A DNA stretch of 64,000 bases, taken from positions 3,844,001 through 3,908,000 of the forward strand of contig NZ_CP107905.1 in NCBI RefSeq assembly GCF_036014015.1. The letters are read 5' to 3'. A model generated the notes under the pieces. The model worked only from the letters and a program-made list of their open reading frames with translations. It was not told the DNA's origin and ran no database searches. Shown here one piece after another: positions 1 through 10,113 of the stretch (position 1 is its first letter; every line of letters starts with the position of its first letter). Origin of the DNA: Streptomyces sp. NBC_00457 (GTDB lineage Bacteria > Actinomycetota > Actinomycetes > Streptomycetales > Streptomycetaceae). The position numbers were made by a program, and so were the translations under genes.

Positions 1-150
1 CGCCACCCTCCGCGCCCTCGCGAGCCGTCGTCTGTGACGGACGCCACCTCGCAGCCGATTCACACCGAACTCTCAGACGACCACCGGCGACCCCGTGGCC
101 TCTCCGCGAATTCCGTCAACAATCCGTCAAAGAAGTGCCACGATGGGTCG

Positions 151-828
151 ATGCCCACCGCATACGACATGCCCGAAGTCCTGGACCGTCGCGAGGGCCC
201 GTACGGAGAGGTCGTCCTGCGCCGCCACGGCGGACTGCTGCAGATCATCGCGAACGGCTGCTTCCTGATGGACACCTCCGACGGCCGCTCGGAGCGGCGG
301 CTCGTCGACGTGGCGCTCGATGCCCTGGACGCCCGTGAGCGGCCGACCGTGCTGATCGGAGGCCTGGGCGTCGGTTTCTCGCTCGCGCATGCGACGGAGA
401 ACCGGCGCTGGGGCCGCATCACCGTCGTCGAACGCGAGCCGGCCGTCATCGACTGGCACCGCGAAGGTCCGCTGTCCGAAGTGTCCGCAAAGGCCCTCAC
501 GGATCCCCGCACGGAGATCGTCGAGAGTGACCTGATCTCTTACGTCAATGAGACTTGCGACACGTTCGACGCCCTGTGCCTCGACATCGACAACGGACCC
601 GAATGGACCGTCACCGAGGGCAACGAGGGGCTGTACTCACCGGCCGGACTGGCAAGTTGCGCACGGGTGTTGAGGCCAGGGGGTGTACTGGCCGTATGGT
701 CGGCGAAGCCCTCTCCGGAATTTGAAGGAACCCTATGGAATGCCGGTTTCCAACAGGTGCGTACCGATGAGATCCCGGTTGCCCGGGGCGTTCCGGACGT
801 CGTGCATCTCGGCGTCCGACCTGGATAG
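151..828 (+). CDS. Spermidine synthase-like (PABS) methyltransferase-fold protein
   Basis: The protein (about 225 aa) has a Rossmann S-adenosylmethionine fold of the spermine/spermidine synthase type: a glycine-rich loop IGGLGVGFSLAHA near residue 80, the acidic strand end VVERE, and LCLDIDNGPEW where a catalytic-site aspartate lies in the family. Relatives are usually annotated as spermidine synthase-like proteins; true polyamine synthesis is not shown here. A GTG at 34 opens the same frame, but the first 39 residues it adds are low-complexity and family similarity begins around MPTAYDMPEVLDRREG, so the ATG at 151 is preferred. It stands alone upstream of a two-component system. Confidence 0.75.
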   Translation: MPTAYDMPEVLDRREGPYGEVVLRRHGGLLQIIANGCFLMDTSDGRSERRLVDVALDALDARERPTVLIGGLGVGFSLAHATENRRWGRITVVEREPAVIDWHREGPLSEVSAKALTDPRTEIVESDLISYVNETCDTFDALCLDIDNGPEWTVTEGNEGLYSPAGLASCARVLRPGGVLAVWSAKPSPEFEGTLWNAGFQQVRTDEIPVARGVPDVVHLGVRPG

Positions 829-952
829 CAAACGGCCGGTGACTCCCCGTACTCTGCTTCCCTGACGCCGATCATTCAAGCGTCAATCGCAGACATGCGC
901 AGTCATAAGGGATCACCCCACGGATTCCGGAAAGCAACTTCAGGGGCGGGCG

Positions 953-1693
953 ATGGAGCAGACACACACCTCCCACAACGGCACGGCGACGGCCACCCCG
1001 GGCGCACAGCGCCGGGTGCTGGTGGTCGAGGACGACCCCACGATCGTGGACGCCATCGCCACCCGCCTGCGTGCCGAAGGATTTCTCGTACAGACGGCGG
1101 GCGACGGCCCGGCCGCCGTCGACACGGCCGAGGCCTGGCAGCCTGATCTGCTGATCCTCGACATCATGCTGCCGGGCTTCGACGGCCTGGAGGTCTGCCG
1201 GCGCGTGCAGGCCGCGCGGCCGGTGCCGGTGCTGATGCTCACGGCACGTGACGACGAGACGGACATGCTGGTCGGGCTCGGCGTCGGCGCCGACGACTAC
1301 ATGACCAAGCCGTTCTCCATGCGGGAGCTGGCCGCCCGGGTGCACGTACTGCTGCGCCGGGTGGAGCGGGCCGCGATCGCCGCCTCCACGCCGCGCAGCG
1401 GCATCCTGCGCCTCGGTGAGCTGGAGATCGACCACGCGCAGCGCCGGGTGCGGGTCAGGTCCGAGGACGTGCACCTCACGCCCACCGAGTTCGATCTGCT
1501 GGTCTGCCTGGCGAACACCCCACGCGCGGTGCTCTCCCGTGAGCAGTTGCTCGCCGAGGTGTGGGACTGGGCGGACGCCTCCGGCACCCGGACCGTCGAC
1601 AGCCACATCAAGGCGCTGCGGCGGAAGATCGGTGCCGAGCGGATCCGGACGGTGCACGGCGTGGGCTATGCGCTGGAGACGCCGACGCCATGA
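953..1693 (+). CDS. OmpR/PhoB-family response regulator
   Basis: The 246-aa protein has an N-terminal receiver domain (about residues 20-135) with the acidic pair in VVEDD, the phospho-acceptor Asp70 in LLILDIMLPG and the conserved Lys118 in DDYMTKPF. A winged-helix DNA-binding domain follows (about residues 150-246, ending IRTVHGVGYALE). Its stop codon overlaps the start of the histidine kinase gene (ATGA), so the two are translationally coupled and form a cognate pair. The signal is unknown. Its place directly upstream of sucA matches a pair I recall as SCO5282/SCO5283 in S. coelicolor. Confidence 0.93.
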   Translation: MEQTHTSHNGTATATPGAQRRVLVVEDDPTIVDAIATRLRAEGFLVQTAGDGPAAVDTAEAWQPDLLILDIMLPGFDGLEVCRRVQAARPVPVLMLTARDDETDMLVGLGVGADDYMTKPFSMRELAARVHVLLRRVERAAIAASTPRSGILRLGELEIDHAQRRVRVRSEDVHLTPTEFDLLVCLANTPRAVLSREQLLAEVWDWADASGTRTVDSHIKALRRKIGAERIRTVHGVGYALETPTP

Positions 1694-2796
1694 CCGACGG
1701 GCCTGCCCCGCGCAGAGGCCCCGGGGGACCCTGGGGCGGCGTACGTCCGTTCTCGATCAAGACCAAGCTGGGCGCGCTCGTCGTCATCTCGGTCCTGATC
1801 ACCACCGGTCTGATGATGATCGCGATGCGCACCGAGACCGAGCTGCGCTTCATCACGGTCTTCTCGATGATCGCCACTCTGCTGATCACGCAGTTCGTGG
1901 CGCACTCGCTGACCGCGCCGCTGGACGAGATGAACGCGGTGGCCCGGTCCATCGCGCAGGGCGACTACACGCGCCGGGTGCGGGACAACCGGCGTGACGA
2001 GCTGGGCGATCTGGCCGAGACGATCAATGCCATGGCCGACGAGCTGGAGGAGCAGGAGCGCCAGCGCAAGGAGCTGGTGGCGAATGTCTCGCACGAGCTG
2101 CGGACGCCGATCGCGGGCCTGCGCGCGGTCCTGGAGAACATCGTCGACGGCGTCACCGAGGCCGACCCGGAGACCATGCGGACGGCCCTGAAACAGACGG
2201 AGCGGCTCGGGCGGCTGGTGGAGACCCTGCTCGACCTGTCCCGGCTCGACAACGGCGTGGTACCGCTGAAGAAGCGGCGTTTCGAGGTGTGGCCGTATCT
2301 GTCGGGCGTGCTCAAGGAAGCCAACATGGTCGCCCCGGTCCGCGCGGGCATCGCGTCCGGATCCGGCACCCACACCCGTACGGACGTCCATCTGCACCTC
2401 GACGTCTCCCCGCCGGAGCTGACCGCGCACGCCGACCCCGAGCGGATCCACCAGGTCGTCGCCAACCTGATCGACAACGCGGTCAAGCACAGCCCGCCGC
2501 ACGGCCGGGTGACGGTGAAGGCCCGGCGCGGGAACTGCCCCGAGTCGCTGGAGCTGGAGGTCCTCGACGAGGGGCCCGGTATCCCCAGGTCGGAGTGGCA
2601 CCGCGTGTTCGAGCGGTTCAACCGGGGAGCCGTGAACCGCCCGCACGGACCCGGCAGCGACGGTGGCACGGGGCTGGGCCTGGCGATCGCCCGCTGGGCG
2701 GTGGATCTGCACGGCGGCCGGATCGGCGTGGCCGAATCCAAGCGGGGTTGCCGGATTCTGATCACCCTTCCGGGCGAGCCTTCCATGCAAAGTTGA
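1690..2796 (+). CDS. HAMP-containing sensor histidine kinase
   Basis: The 368-aa membrane kinase has two closely spaced hydrophobic segments (about residues 27-46 and 54-72) with almost no extracytoplasmic loop, suggesting it senses within the membrane or cytoplasm. A HAMP linker (about 73-125) leads to a HisKA domain with phospho-acceptor His135 in VSHELRTP. The HATPase domain shows the N box ANLIDNAVKHSP, the G1 box DEGPGIP and the G2 box GTGLGLAIA. The ATG at 1690 overlaps the response-regulator stop, and the gene is the second of a two-gene operon. Confidence 0.93.
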   Translation: MTDGPAPRRGPGGPWGGVRPFSIKTKLGALVVISVLITTGLMMIAMRTETELRFITVFSMIATLLITQFVAHSLTAPLDEMNAVARSIAQGDYTRRVRDNRRDELGDLAETINAMADELEEQERQRKELVANVSHELRTPIAGLRAVLENIVDGVTEADPETMRTALKQTERLGRLVETLLDLSRLDNGVVPLKKRRFEVWPYLSGVLKEANMVAPVRAGIASGSGTHTRTDVHLHLDVSPPELTAHADPERIHQVVANLIDNAVKHSPPHGRVTVKARRGNCPESLELEVLDEGPGIPRSEWHRVFERFNRGAVNRPHGPGSDGGTGLGLAIARWAVDLHGGRIGVAESKRGCRILITLPGEPSMQS

Positions 2797-3077
2797 CGTA
2801 AAGTTCGATCCGGAGCCACAAGATCCACGCCGGTCCCCGCTGCGGGACACGTGTGATCAGGCAGAGGCCCGCGCCGTGATCGCGCCGGGTCGGGGCCGAG
2901 CCATCCCTTCCGCACCGGAACCTCGCTTGTTTCCCGCCATTTCCACCACCGAAACACGCGGTTCAGTGTGACTTACACGACGATGGGCAGGCCCGGACTG
3001 ACCTACGCGGCCATGGGGGCGTAGCCTTGATTCCCGCTGTCCATCACCTTGTGAAGCGGAAGAGGGCGGTTGCCGCC

Positions 3078-6000
3078 GTGTCGCCACAGTCCCCCAGTAA
3101 CTCGAGCATCTCGACCGACACCGACCAAGCGGGGAAGAACCCCGCGGCCGCGTTCGGGCCGAACGAGTGGCTCGTCGACGAGATCTATCAGCAGTACCTC
3201 CAGGACCCGAATTCCGTAGACCGCGCCTGGTGGGACTTCTTCGCCGACTACAAGCCCGGGGCCGCCGCCCCGTCGGCTCCGGCGGGTACCGCGGCCGCGG
3301 GGGCCGCGGGCACCACCACCACGGCTCAGCCGGCGCAGACCCCGGCCGCACCGGCCGCTCCCGCGGCCCCGGCTCCGGCGCCCGCGGCCCCGAAGCCCGC
3401 CGCCGCGACTCCCGCCCCGGCGAAGGCGCCCGCCAAGCCCGCGGCCGCCGCGCCCAAGGCCGCGCCCGCGACCCAGGCCCCCGACGGCCCGGAGTACGTG
3501 ACGCTGCGCGGCCCCTCCGCCGCGGTCGCCAAGAACATGAACGCGTCGCTGGAGCTGCCCACGGCCACGTCCGTGCGCGCGGTCCCGGTGAAGCTGCTGT
3601 TCGACAACCGCATCGTCATCAACAACCACCTCAAGCGCGCCCGGGGCGGGAAGATCTCCTTCACGCACCTGATCGGCTACGCGATGGTGCAGGCCATCAA
3701 GGCCATGCCGTCGATGAACTACGCGTTCGGCGAGAAGGACGGCAAGCCGACGCTGGTCAAGCCGGCGCACATCAACCTCGGCCTCGCCATCGACCTGGTG
3801 AAGCCGAACGGCGACCGCCAGCTGGTCGTCGCGGCCATCAAGAAGGCCGAGACGCTGAACTTCTTCGAGTTCTGGCAGGCCTACGAGGACATCGTCCGTC
3901 GCGCCCGCGACAACAAGCTGACGATGGACGACTTCACCGGTGTCACGGTCTCGCTGACCAACCCCGGCGGCCTCGGCACGGTCCACTCGGTCCCCCGCCT
4001 GATGCCCGGTCAGTCGGTCATCATGGGCGTCGGCTCCATGGACTACCCGGCGGAGTTCCAGGGCACCTCCCAGGACACGCTGAACAAGCTCGGCATCTCC
4101 AAGGTCATGACGCTCACGTCGACGTACGACCACCGGGTGATCCAGGGCGCGGCCTCCGGCGAGTTCCTGCGCGCCGTCGCCAACCTGCTCCTCGGCGAGA
4201 ACGGCTTCTACGACGAGATCTTCGAGTCGCTGCGCATCCCCTACGAGCCGGTCCGCTGGCTCAAGGACATCGACGCCTCGCACGACGACGACGTCACCAA
4301 GGCCGCCCGCGTCTTCGAGCTGATCCACTCCTACCGGGTCCGCGGCCACGTCATGGCCGACACCGACCCGCTGGAGTACCGCCAGCGCAAGCACCCCGAC
4401 CTCGACATCGTCGAGCACGGCCTCACCCTGTGGGACCTGGAGCGCGAGTTCGCCGTCGGCGGCTTCGCCGGCAAGTCGATGATGAAGCTGCGCGACATCC
4501 TCGGCGTGCTGCGCGACTCGTACTGCCGCACCACCGGCATCGAGTTCATGCACATCCAGGACCCCAAGCAGCGCAAGTGGATCCAGGACCGGGTCGAGCG
4601 CGGCCACACCAAGCCGGAGCGCGAGGAGCAGCTGCGCATCCTGCGCCGGCTGAACGCCGCTGAGGCCTTCGAGACGTTCCTGCAGACGAAGTACGTCGGC
4701 CAGAAGCGCTTCTCCCTGGAGGGCGGCGAGTCCGTCATCCCGCTGCTGGACGCGGTGCTGGACTCAGCCGCCGAGTCCCGCCTGGACGAGGTCGTCATCG
4801 GCATGGCCCACCGCGGCCGGCTGAACGTCCTCGCGAACATCGTCGGCAAGTCGTACGCCCAGATCTTCCGCGAGTTCGAGGGCAACCTCGACCCGAAGTC
4901 GATGCACGGCTCCGGCGACGTGAAGTACCACCTGGGCGCCGAGGGCACGTTCACGGGCCTGGACGGCGAGCAGATCAAGGTCTCGCTGGCCGCGAACCCG
5001 TCCCACCTGGAGACGGTCGACCCGGTCATCGAGGGCATCTCCCGCGCCAAGCAGGACATCATCAACAAGGGCGGCACGGACTTCACGGTCCTGCCGGTGG
5101 CGATCCACGGCGACGCGGCCTTCGCGGGCCAGGGCGTGGTGGCCGAGACCCTGAACATGTCGCAGCTGCGCGGCTACCGCACCGGCGGCACGGTCCACGT
5201 CGTCATCAACAACCAGGTGGGCTTCACCGCCGCGCCGGAGTCGTCCCGCTCGTCGATGTACGCCACCGACGTGGCGCGCATGATCGAGGCCCCGATCTTC
5301 CATGTGAACGGCGACGACCCGGAGGCCTGCGTGCGCGTCGCGCGGCTGGCCTTCGAGTTCCGCCAGGCGTTCAACAAGGACGTGGTGATCGACCTCATCT
5401 GCTACCGCCGCCGCGGTCACAACGAGTCGGACAACCCGGCCTTCACCCAGCCGCTGATGTACGACCTGATCGACAAGAAGCGCTCGGTGCGCAAGCTGTA
5501 CACCGAGTCCCTGATCGGTCGCGGCGACATCACCCTGGAAGAGGCCGAGCAGGCGCTGCAGGACTACCAGGGCCAGTTGGAGAAGGTCTTCACGGAGGTC
5601 CGTGAGGCGGTCTCGCAGCCGGCCGCGGCTCCGGTGTCGGACCCGCAGGCCGACTTCCCGGTCGCCGTGGGCACCGCGATCTCCACGGAGGTCGTGAAGC
5701 GGATCGCCGAGTCCCAGGTCAACATCCCGGACTCCTTCAACGTCCACCCGCGTCTGCTGCCGCAGTTGCAGCGCCGGGCGGCGATGGTCGAGGACGGCAC
5801 GATCGACTGGGGCATGGGCGAGACCCTCGCGGTCGGCTCCCTCCTGCTGGAGGGCACCCCGGTCCGCCTGTCCGGCCAGGACTCCCAGCGCGGCACCTTC
5901 GGCCAGCGCCACGCGGTGCTCATCGACCGTCAGACGGGCGAGGAGTACACCCCGCTGCAGTACCTCGCCGAGGACCAGGCGCGGTACAACGTCTACAACT

Positions 6001-6851
6001 CCCTGCTGTCCGAGTACGCGGTCATGGGCTTCGAGTACGGCTACTCGCTGGCCCGTCCCGAGGCGCTGGTGATGTGGGAGGCGCAGTTCGGCGACTTCGT
6101 CAACGGCGCGCAGACGATCGTCGACGAGTACATCTCGGCGGCGGAGCAGAAGTGGGGCCAGACGAGCGGCGTGACGCTGCTCCTCCCGCACGGCTACGAG
6201 GGCCAGGGCCCGGACCACTCCTCGGCCCGCGTCGAGCGCTTCCTCCAGCTCTGCGCCCAGAACAACATGACGGTCGCGATGCCGACGCTCCCGTCGAACT
6301 ACTTCCACCTCCTGCGGTGGCAGGTGCACAACCCGCACCACAAGCCGCTGGTGGTCTTCACGCCGAAGTCGATGCTGCGCCTCAAGGCCGCCGCGTCGAA
6401 GACGGAGGAGTTCACGTCGGGTCAGTTCCGCCCGGTCATCGGCGACGCGAGCGCGGATCCGGCCGCGGTCCGCAAGGTCGTCTTCGTGGCGGGCAAGCTG
6501 TACTACGACCTGGAGGCGGAGCGTCAGAAGCGCGGCGCCATCGACACGGCGATCATCCGCATCGAGCGGCTGTACCCGCTGCCGGGTGCCGAGCTCCAGG
6601 CCGAGATCGCCAAGTACTCGAACGCCGAGAAGTACCTGTGGGCCCAGGAGGAGCCGGCGAACCAGGGTGCCTGGCCGTTCATCGCCCTCAACCTGATCGA
6701 CCACCTGGACCTCGCGGTCGGCGCCGACATCCCGCACGGCGAGCGGCTGCGGCGCATCTCGCGCCCGCACGGCTCGTCCCCGGCGGTGGGCTCCGCGAAG
6801 CGGCACCAGGCGGAGCAGGAGCAGTTGGTGCGTGAGGTGTTCGAGGCGTAG
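3078..6851 (+). CDS. sucA: Multifunctional 2-oxoglutarate dehydrogenase E2o-E1o (SucA/Kgd)
   Basis: This 1257-aa TCA-cycle enzyme is the actinobacterial fusion of a succinyltransferase-type E2 catalytic domain with the thiamine-diphosphate E1 component; it converts 2-oxoglutarate towards succinyl-CoA, or decarboxylates it. The N-terminus carries the E1-type segment [16 protein letters not shown], then an Ala/Pro-rich linker (about residues 60-135), then the E2 domain with the DHRVIQGA motif near residue 351. The E1 part (about 390-1257) shows [11 protein letters not shown] and GDAAFAGQG of the ThDP and active-site regions. A lipoyl domain is absent, as is usual for this family. The GTG at 3078 is chosen because the conserved N-terminus starts there. 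A strong terminator follows. Confidence 0.96.
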   Translation: MSPQSPSNSSISTDTDQAGKNPAAAFGPNEWLVDEIYQQYLQDPNSVDRAWWDFFADYKPGAAAPSAPAGTAAAGAAGTTTTAQPAQTPAAPAAPAAPAPAPAAPKPAAATPAPAKAPAKPAAAAPKAAPATQAPDGPEYVTLRGPSAAVAKNMNASLELPTATSVRAVPVKLLFDNRIVINNHLKRARGGKISFTHLIGYAMVQAIKAMPSMNYAFGEKDGKPTLVKPAHINLGLAIDLVKPNGDRQLVVAAIKKAETLNFFEFWQAYEDIVRRARDNKLTMDDFTGVTVSLTNPGGLGTVHSVPRLMPGQSVIMGVGSMDYPAEFQGTSQDTLNKLGISKVMTLTSTYDHRVIQGAASGEFLRAVANLLLGENGFYDEIFESLRIPYEPVRWLKDIDASHDDDVTKAARVFELIHSYRVRGHVMADTDPLEYRQRKHPDLDIVEHGLTLWDLEREFAVGGFAGKSMMKLRDILGVLRDSYCRTTGIEFMHIQDPKQRKWIQDRVERGHTKPEREEQLRILRRLNAAEAFETFLQTKYVGQKRFSLEGGESVIPLLDAVLDSAAESRLDEVVIGMAHRGRLNVLANIVGKSYAQIFREFEGNLDPKSMHGSGDVKYHLGAEGTFTGLDGEQIKVSLAANPSHLETVDPVIEGISRAKQDIINKGGTDFTVLPVAIHGDAAFAGQGVVAETLNMSQLRGYRTGGTVHVVINNQVGFTAAPESSRSSMYATDVARMIEAPIFHVNGDDPEACVRVARLAFEFRQAFNKDVVIDLICYRRRGHNESDNPAFTQPLMYDLIDKKRSVRKLYTESLIGRGDITLEEAEQALQDYQGQLEKVFTEVREAVSQPAAAPVSDPQADFPVAVGTAISTEVVKRIAESQVNIPDSFNVHPRLLPQLQRRAAMVEDGTIDWGMGETLAVGSLLLEGTPVRLSGQDSQRGTFGQRHAVLIDRQTGEEYTPLQYLAEDQARYNVYNSLLSEYAVMGFEYGYSLARPEALVMWEAQFGDFVNGAQTIVDEYISAAEQKWGQTSGVTLLLPHGYEGQGPDHSSARVERFLQLCAQNNMTVAMPTLPSNYFHLLRWQVHNPHHKPLVVFTPKSMLRLKAAASKTEEFTSGQFRPVIGDASADPAAVRKVVFVAGKLYYDLEAERQKRGAIDTAIIRIERLYPLPGAELQAEIAKYSNAEKYLWAQEEPANQGAWPFIALNLIDHLDLAVGADIPHGERLRRISRPHGSSPAVGSAKRHQAEQEQLVREVFEA

Positions 6852-6880
6852 TCCTCGCGGACGGCACCTACGACGGCACA

Positions 6881-6929
6881 CGCCGAAGGGCCCGGTTCCG
6901 GAGTTTCTCCGGGGCCGGGCCCTTCGGCG
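6881..6929 (+). terminator. Rho-independent-type terminator of sucA
   Basis: A long GC-rich hairpin about 30 bp after the sucA stop pairs CGCCGAAGGGCCCGG with CCGGGCCCTTCGGCG around a short T-containing loop. It is symmetric, so it may also stop transcription from the minus-strand gene ending at 6975. Confidence 0.85.
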
Positions 6930-6974
6930 TCGGTTCTGGGTTCTGCTACCCGTCACCCGTCATGTGGTCTGGCG

Positions 6975-9900
6975 TCATGTGGTCTGGGGTTCGAAGTCCC
7001 AGTACGGACGGTTGCGGGAACGGGCCGAGATGGTGTGGACGTGCTGCCGGCCCAGTGTCGCCTCGAGGTCCGAGAGTGCCTCCTGCTCGACCTTCTCCGC
7101 CTGTCGGCGCTCCCGCAGCCCACGGAGGTCGGCGGCGTGCGCGATACGCGCCGACAGGGTGAGCGGGTGGGTGCGTCCGAGTGTCCCGGCGGCGCGAGTG
7201 ACCGTGTCCCTGCTGAGTGCGGCGGCACCCTCGGTGTCGCCGATGAGGTTGCGCAGGGCCGAGGTGTTGACGGCGCTGCCCAGCGTCCAGGGGTGGTCCG
7301 GCCCGACCGCCTGGGTCATCTCGGCCAGCGCCTGCTCGATGAGGACGTGGCTGTGCTCCCGTTCGCCCACGTTCCTGAGGATCAGCGCCTGATTGGCGCG
7401 TGCCCCGGCGATGAACGGGTGCCCCTCGGCGAACATCAGCTCGTAGCGGGCCACGATGGCCTCGCTCAGCTCCCGTGCCTGGTCGATGTCGCCGTTCTCC
7501 CGCGCGAAGCAGCTCTGCGCGCAGCCGAACATCAGGGTCCACGGGTGGGTCTCGCCCATCACCCGCTCACCGCGCTCCAGGACGCTGGTCAAGAGCTTCC
7601 CGGCCTGCCCCCGGTCACCGTTGCGGTAATGGCACAGCGCGAGGTTGTACTCCGCTTTGAGGGTCTGCGGGTTGGTCTCGCCCATGGTGATGCGGTTCTC
7701 CCGGACGCTCTGCGCCTGGACCGACTCCGCCTCGCCGTAGCGGCCGAGCAGCCGCAGGTCGGTGGCGTAGGAGATCTGGGAGTCGAGGGTCCACGGGTGA
7801 CGCCCCTTCAGCGCCGTCCGCCTCGCCTCCATGACCTGCCGGTCGAGGTCGAGCGCCTCGCCGTAGGCGCCCAGCAGCCGCAGGGAGACGGCCACGTTGT
7901 TGCGTGCGTTGAGCGTGCGGGAGTCCTGGTCGCCGAGGAGTTCCTTGTAGGCGGTCAGCACCCAGCGGTTGAGTTCCAGCGCCTCGTCGTACCGGCCGAG
8001 GCCGCGCAGGTCCGCCGCGAGTCCGCTGGCGGCGCGCAAGTGGTCCAGGTCCTGCGGTCCCCGTTCCTCCCGCAGATACTCGACGGCAGCGCGGTTGAGG
8101 GCCTCCGTACGGGCGTATTCGCCGGTCGCGCGCAGCACGTTGACGTAGTGGAAGGACAGCTCCCAGATCCGCGGGTGACTCTCCCCCAGCAGCCGGCGCC
8201 AGGCCTCCAGAGCGCGCCCGCCGAGTTTGATGCCGGCCGCGTACTCACCGGAGAAGTACATGTACCGCAGGCAGTTGAGCACCAGGCCCTGGACGCCCGG
8301 GTCCCGGCTGTTGAGGACGTCCGCGTATTTGAGGTGCGGCACGATCTCCGCGTACCCCGGCCACAGGCGGGTGTCGGTGGGCCTGCGTGGGTCGGCGGCC
8401 ACCAGGGCCCGCCGGACCACGTCGACGAACTCCTCCCGGTCCCCTTCCGGCATGTCCTTGTGGACGATCTGATGGACCATGCGGTGCAGATAGACCGAGT
8501 CGCCCGAGGAGGTTCCCTCGTCGCCGGTGGCCTCGTGGGACTCCAGGCGGACCACCGAGTACTGGCGCAGCTGGTTGATCGCCTTGTTCCACAACAGCGG
8601 GTCGTCGAGCAGTCCGGCGATCTGTTCCGGCAGGTCGTCGCTGCGCATCTCCCGCAGCAGGCGTACGGGGATGAAGCCGGGCGCGAAGAAGGTGCACAGG
8701 CGCAGCAGGTCGACGGACTCGGGAACGGTCTCGCGGAGTTTGTTCAGCAGTATCGACCAGGCGGTCTGGAAGGCGAGGGGGAAGTCCGCGGACACCTTCA
8801 CCACGTCCTGGTCGACACCGCCCTCCAGCAGCCCGATGTACTCCTCCACCGACAGGTCCGAGTCGTTCAGCCAGCCGGCGGTCTGGTCCAGCAGCAGCGG
8901 AAGGTCCTCAAGGGCCTCCGCCAGCTGGTCGGCCTCCGGCTCCGACAGCCTGGGCGCACGGCGGCGCAGGAAGGCGACCGACTCGAACCGTTCGTAGACC
9001 GGCACCGGCAGCAGCATGCTGTTGTGCTCGCTCCACTCGGGGTTGCGGGAGGTGATGATCACGTGTCCCGGGCCCGTCGGCACCATGTCCCAGATCTGAT
9101 CGGGCTCGTCGGCGCCGTCCAGGATCAGCAGCCATCGGGCGTGCGGGTCACCGCGGCGCAGGGCGTCGCGGACGGCACGCAGCCGCTCGCCGTACTCCTG
9201 GCCGGTGTTCAGTCCCAGCCGGGGGGCGAGTTCGGCCAGCAGGCGCCGGTAGGTGGCGCGGCTCTCGGAGTTGACCCACCAGACGACGTCGTACTCGGAG
9301 TTGAAGCGGTAGACGTACTCGGCGGCGAGCTGGGTCTTGCCCACCCCGGACATGCCGTGGAAGGTCACCACGCCGGCGCCGGAGGACGCGTTCTGCAAGA
9401 GGTGGTAGGCCTCGTTGAGGAGCGACTCGCGGCCCGTGAACCGGGTGTTGCGGCGGGGTACCTGGCCCCACACCTCGGGCATGGACGCCGGGAAGCGGGG
9501 GGCGCGGCGCGCGGCGGCCCGCTCCGGGACGGGGTCGGACGGCAGGCCCAGGCGGTCGAGGAGTCGTCGCTCGGCTTCGTCGGCGCCCATGTTGATCAGC
9601 TCGACGGGGGCCAGTACTGCGGCGGCGGGAGGCACGGACGCCGTGGTGACCGAGACGGCCGCGAAGCGGGACGGGTCGGGGGCCACCACCTCCTCCAGCG
9701 CCTCGTTCCACTCCTCGCGGCTGCGTGGCCCCAACTGGAAGTACCACTCGCTGACGATGACGAGGATGCGGCCCTCGGCCAGCTTCAGGCCGCGCAGCAG
9801 GTCCACGAGCGGGACGTCGGCCGGGGAGTCCCAGCGCTGGTACACCACGCGCAGCCCTCTGCGCTCCAGCCGGTCACCGATCCAGGCGGCCCAGGCTCGG

Positions 9901-9983
9901 TTGAACCCGGCGAAGCTGATCGTGACGGTCTGTTTCGCCGCCTCCCCCTCGGTCGACCCGACCGGCGTACGAGCTCCAGACAT
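6975..9983 (-). CDS. fxsT: TIR-like/NB-ARC/TPR STAND protein (FxSxx-COOH system TPR type)
   Basis: The 1002-aa protein starts with a TIR-like domain (about residues 18-135, TVTISFAGFNRAWAAWIGD). An NB-ARC/STAND NTPase follows, with a P-loop at residues 210-217 (GMSGVGKT) and Walker B LLILDGADE. The C-terminal half (about 600-990) is tandem tetratricopeptide repeats with recurring W/Y-L-G and HPWTL motifs. This order matches proteins NCBI calls FxSxx-COOH system TPR proteins, which accompany FxsB radical SAM genes. Here it is the last gene of the operon, 130 bp after the HExxH gene, with a good GGAGG site before ATG 9983. By family analogy it is a regulated signalling or effector ATPase; its trigger is unknown. 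The symbol fxsT follows family naming. Confidence 0.85.
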   Translation of the reverse strand: MSGARTPVGSTEGEAAKQTVTISFAGFNRAWAAWIGDRLERRGLRVVYQRWDSPADVPLVDLLRGLKLAEGRILVIVSEWYFQLGPRSREEWNEALEEVVAPDPSRFAAVSVTTASVPPAAAVLAPVELINMGADEAERRLLDRLGLPSDPVPERAAARRAPRFPASMPEVWGQVPRRNTRFTGRESLLNEAYHLLQNASSGAGVVTFHGMSGVGKTQLAAEYVYRFNSEYDVVWWVNSESRATYRRLLAELAPRLGLNTGQEYGERLRAVRDALRRGDPHARWLLILDGADEPDQIWDMVPTGPGHVIITSRNPEWSEHNSMLLPVPVYERFESVAFLRRRAPRLSEPEADQLAEALEDLPLLLDQTAGWLNDSDLSVEEYIGLLEGGVDQDVVKVSADFPLAFQTAWSILLNKLRETVPESVDLLRLCTFFAPGFIPVRLLREMRSDDLPEQIAGLLDDPLLWNKAINQLRQYSVVRLESHEATGDEGTSSGDSVYLHRMVHQIVHKDMPEGDREEFVDVVRRALVAADPRRPTDTRLWPGYAEIVPHLKYADVLNSRDPGVQGLVLNCLRYMYFSGEYAAGIKLGGRALEAWRRLLGESHPRIWELSFHYVNVLRATGEYARTEALNRAAVEYLREERGPQDLDHLRAASGLAADLRGLGRYDEALELNRWVLTAYKELLGDQDSRTLNARNNVAVSLRLLGAYGEALDLDRQVMEARRTALKGRHPWTLDSQISYATDLRLLGRYGEAESVQAQSVRENRITMGETNPQTLKAEYNLALCHYRNGDRGQAGKLLTSVLERGERVMGETHPWTLMFGCAQSCFARENGDIDQARELSEAIVARYELMFAEGHPFIAGARANQALILRNVGEREHSHVLIEQALAEMTQAVGPDHPWTLGSAVNTSALRNLIGDTEGAAALSRDTVTRAAGTLGRTHPLTLSARIAHAADLRGLRERRQAEKVEQEALSDLEATLGRQHVHTISARSRNRPYWDFEPQTT

Positions 9984-10113
9984 GCAGCGGCCTCCAGCGC
10001 GTAGTCCACAAAAATCCTAGAACCTCGGCGCATCGCTGGTAAGTGAGGTGCACCCGCGAAAGACACCCAGGCTCGACGATCTTTCCGTAGCGGACGGTCC
10101 CACGCGGGTATTC

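Noticed and set aside
3027..3077. Upstream start codon for sucA
   Set aside because: The extra 17 residues are not family-like, whereas the GTG at 3078 gives the conserved N-terminus.
3003..6956. Two long minus-strand open frames opposite sucA
   Set aside because: They mirror the codons of a well-conserved gene and encode repetitive Arg/Leu/Asp-rich sequence, so they are not genes.
7035..10004. A 989-codon open frame on the plus strand
   Set aside because: It is the antisense of the TIR-NB-ARC-TPR gene. High GC gives long shadow frames; its translation is low-complexity (Gly, Val, Gln, Arg) with no domain.
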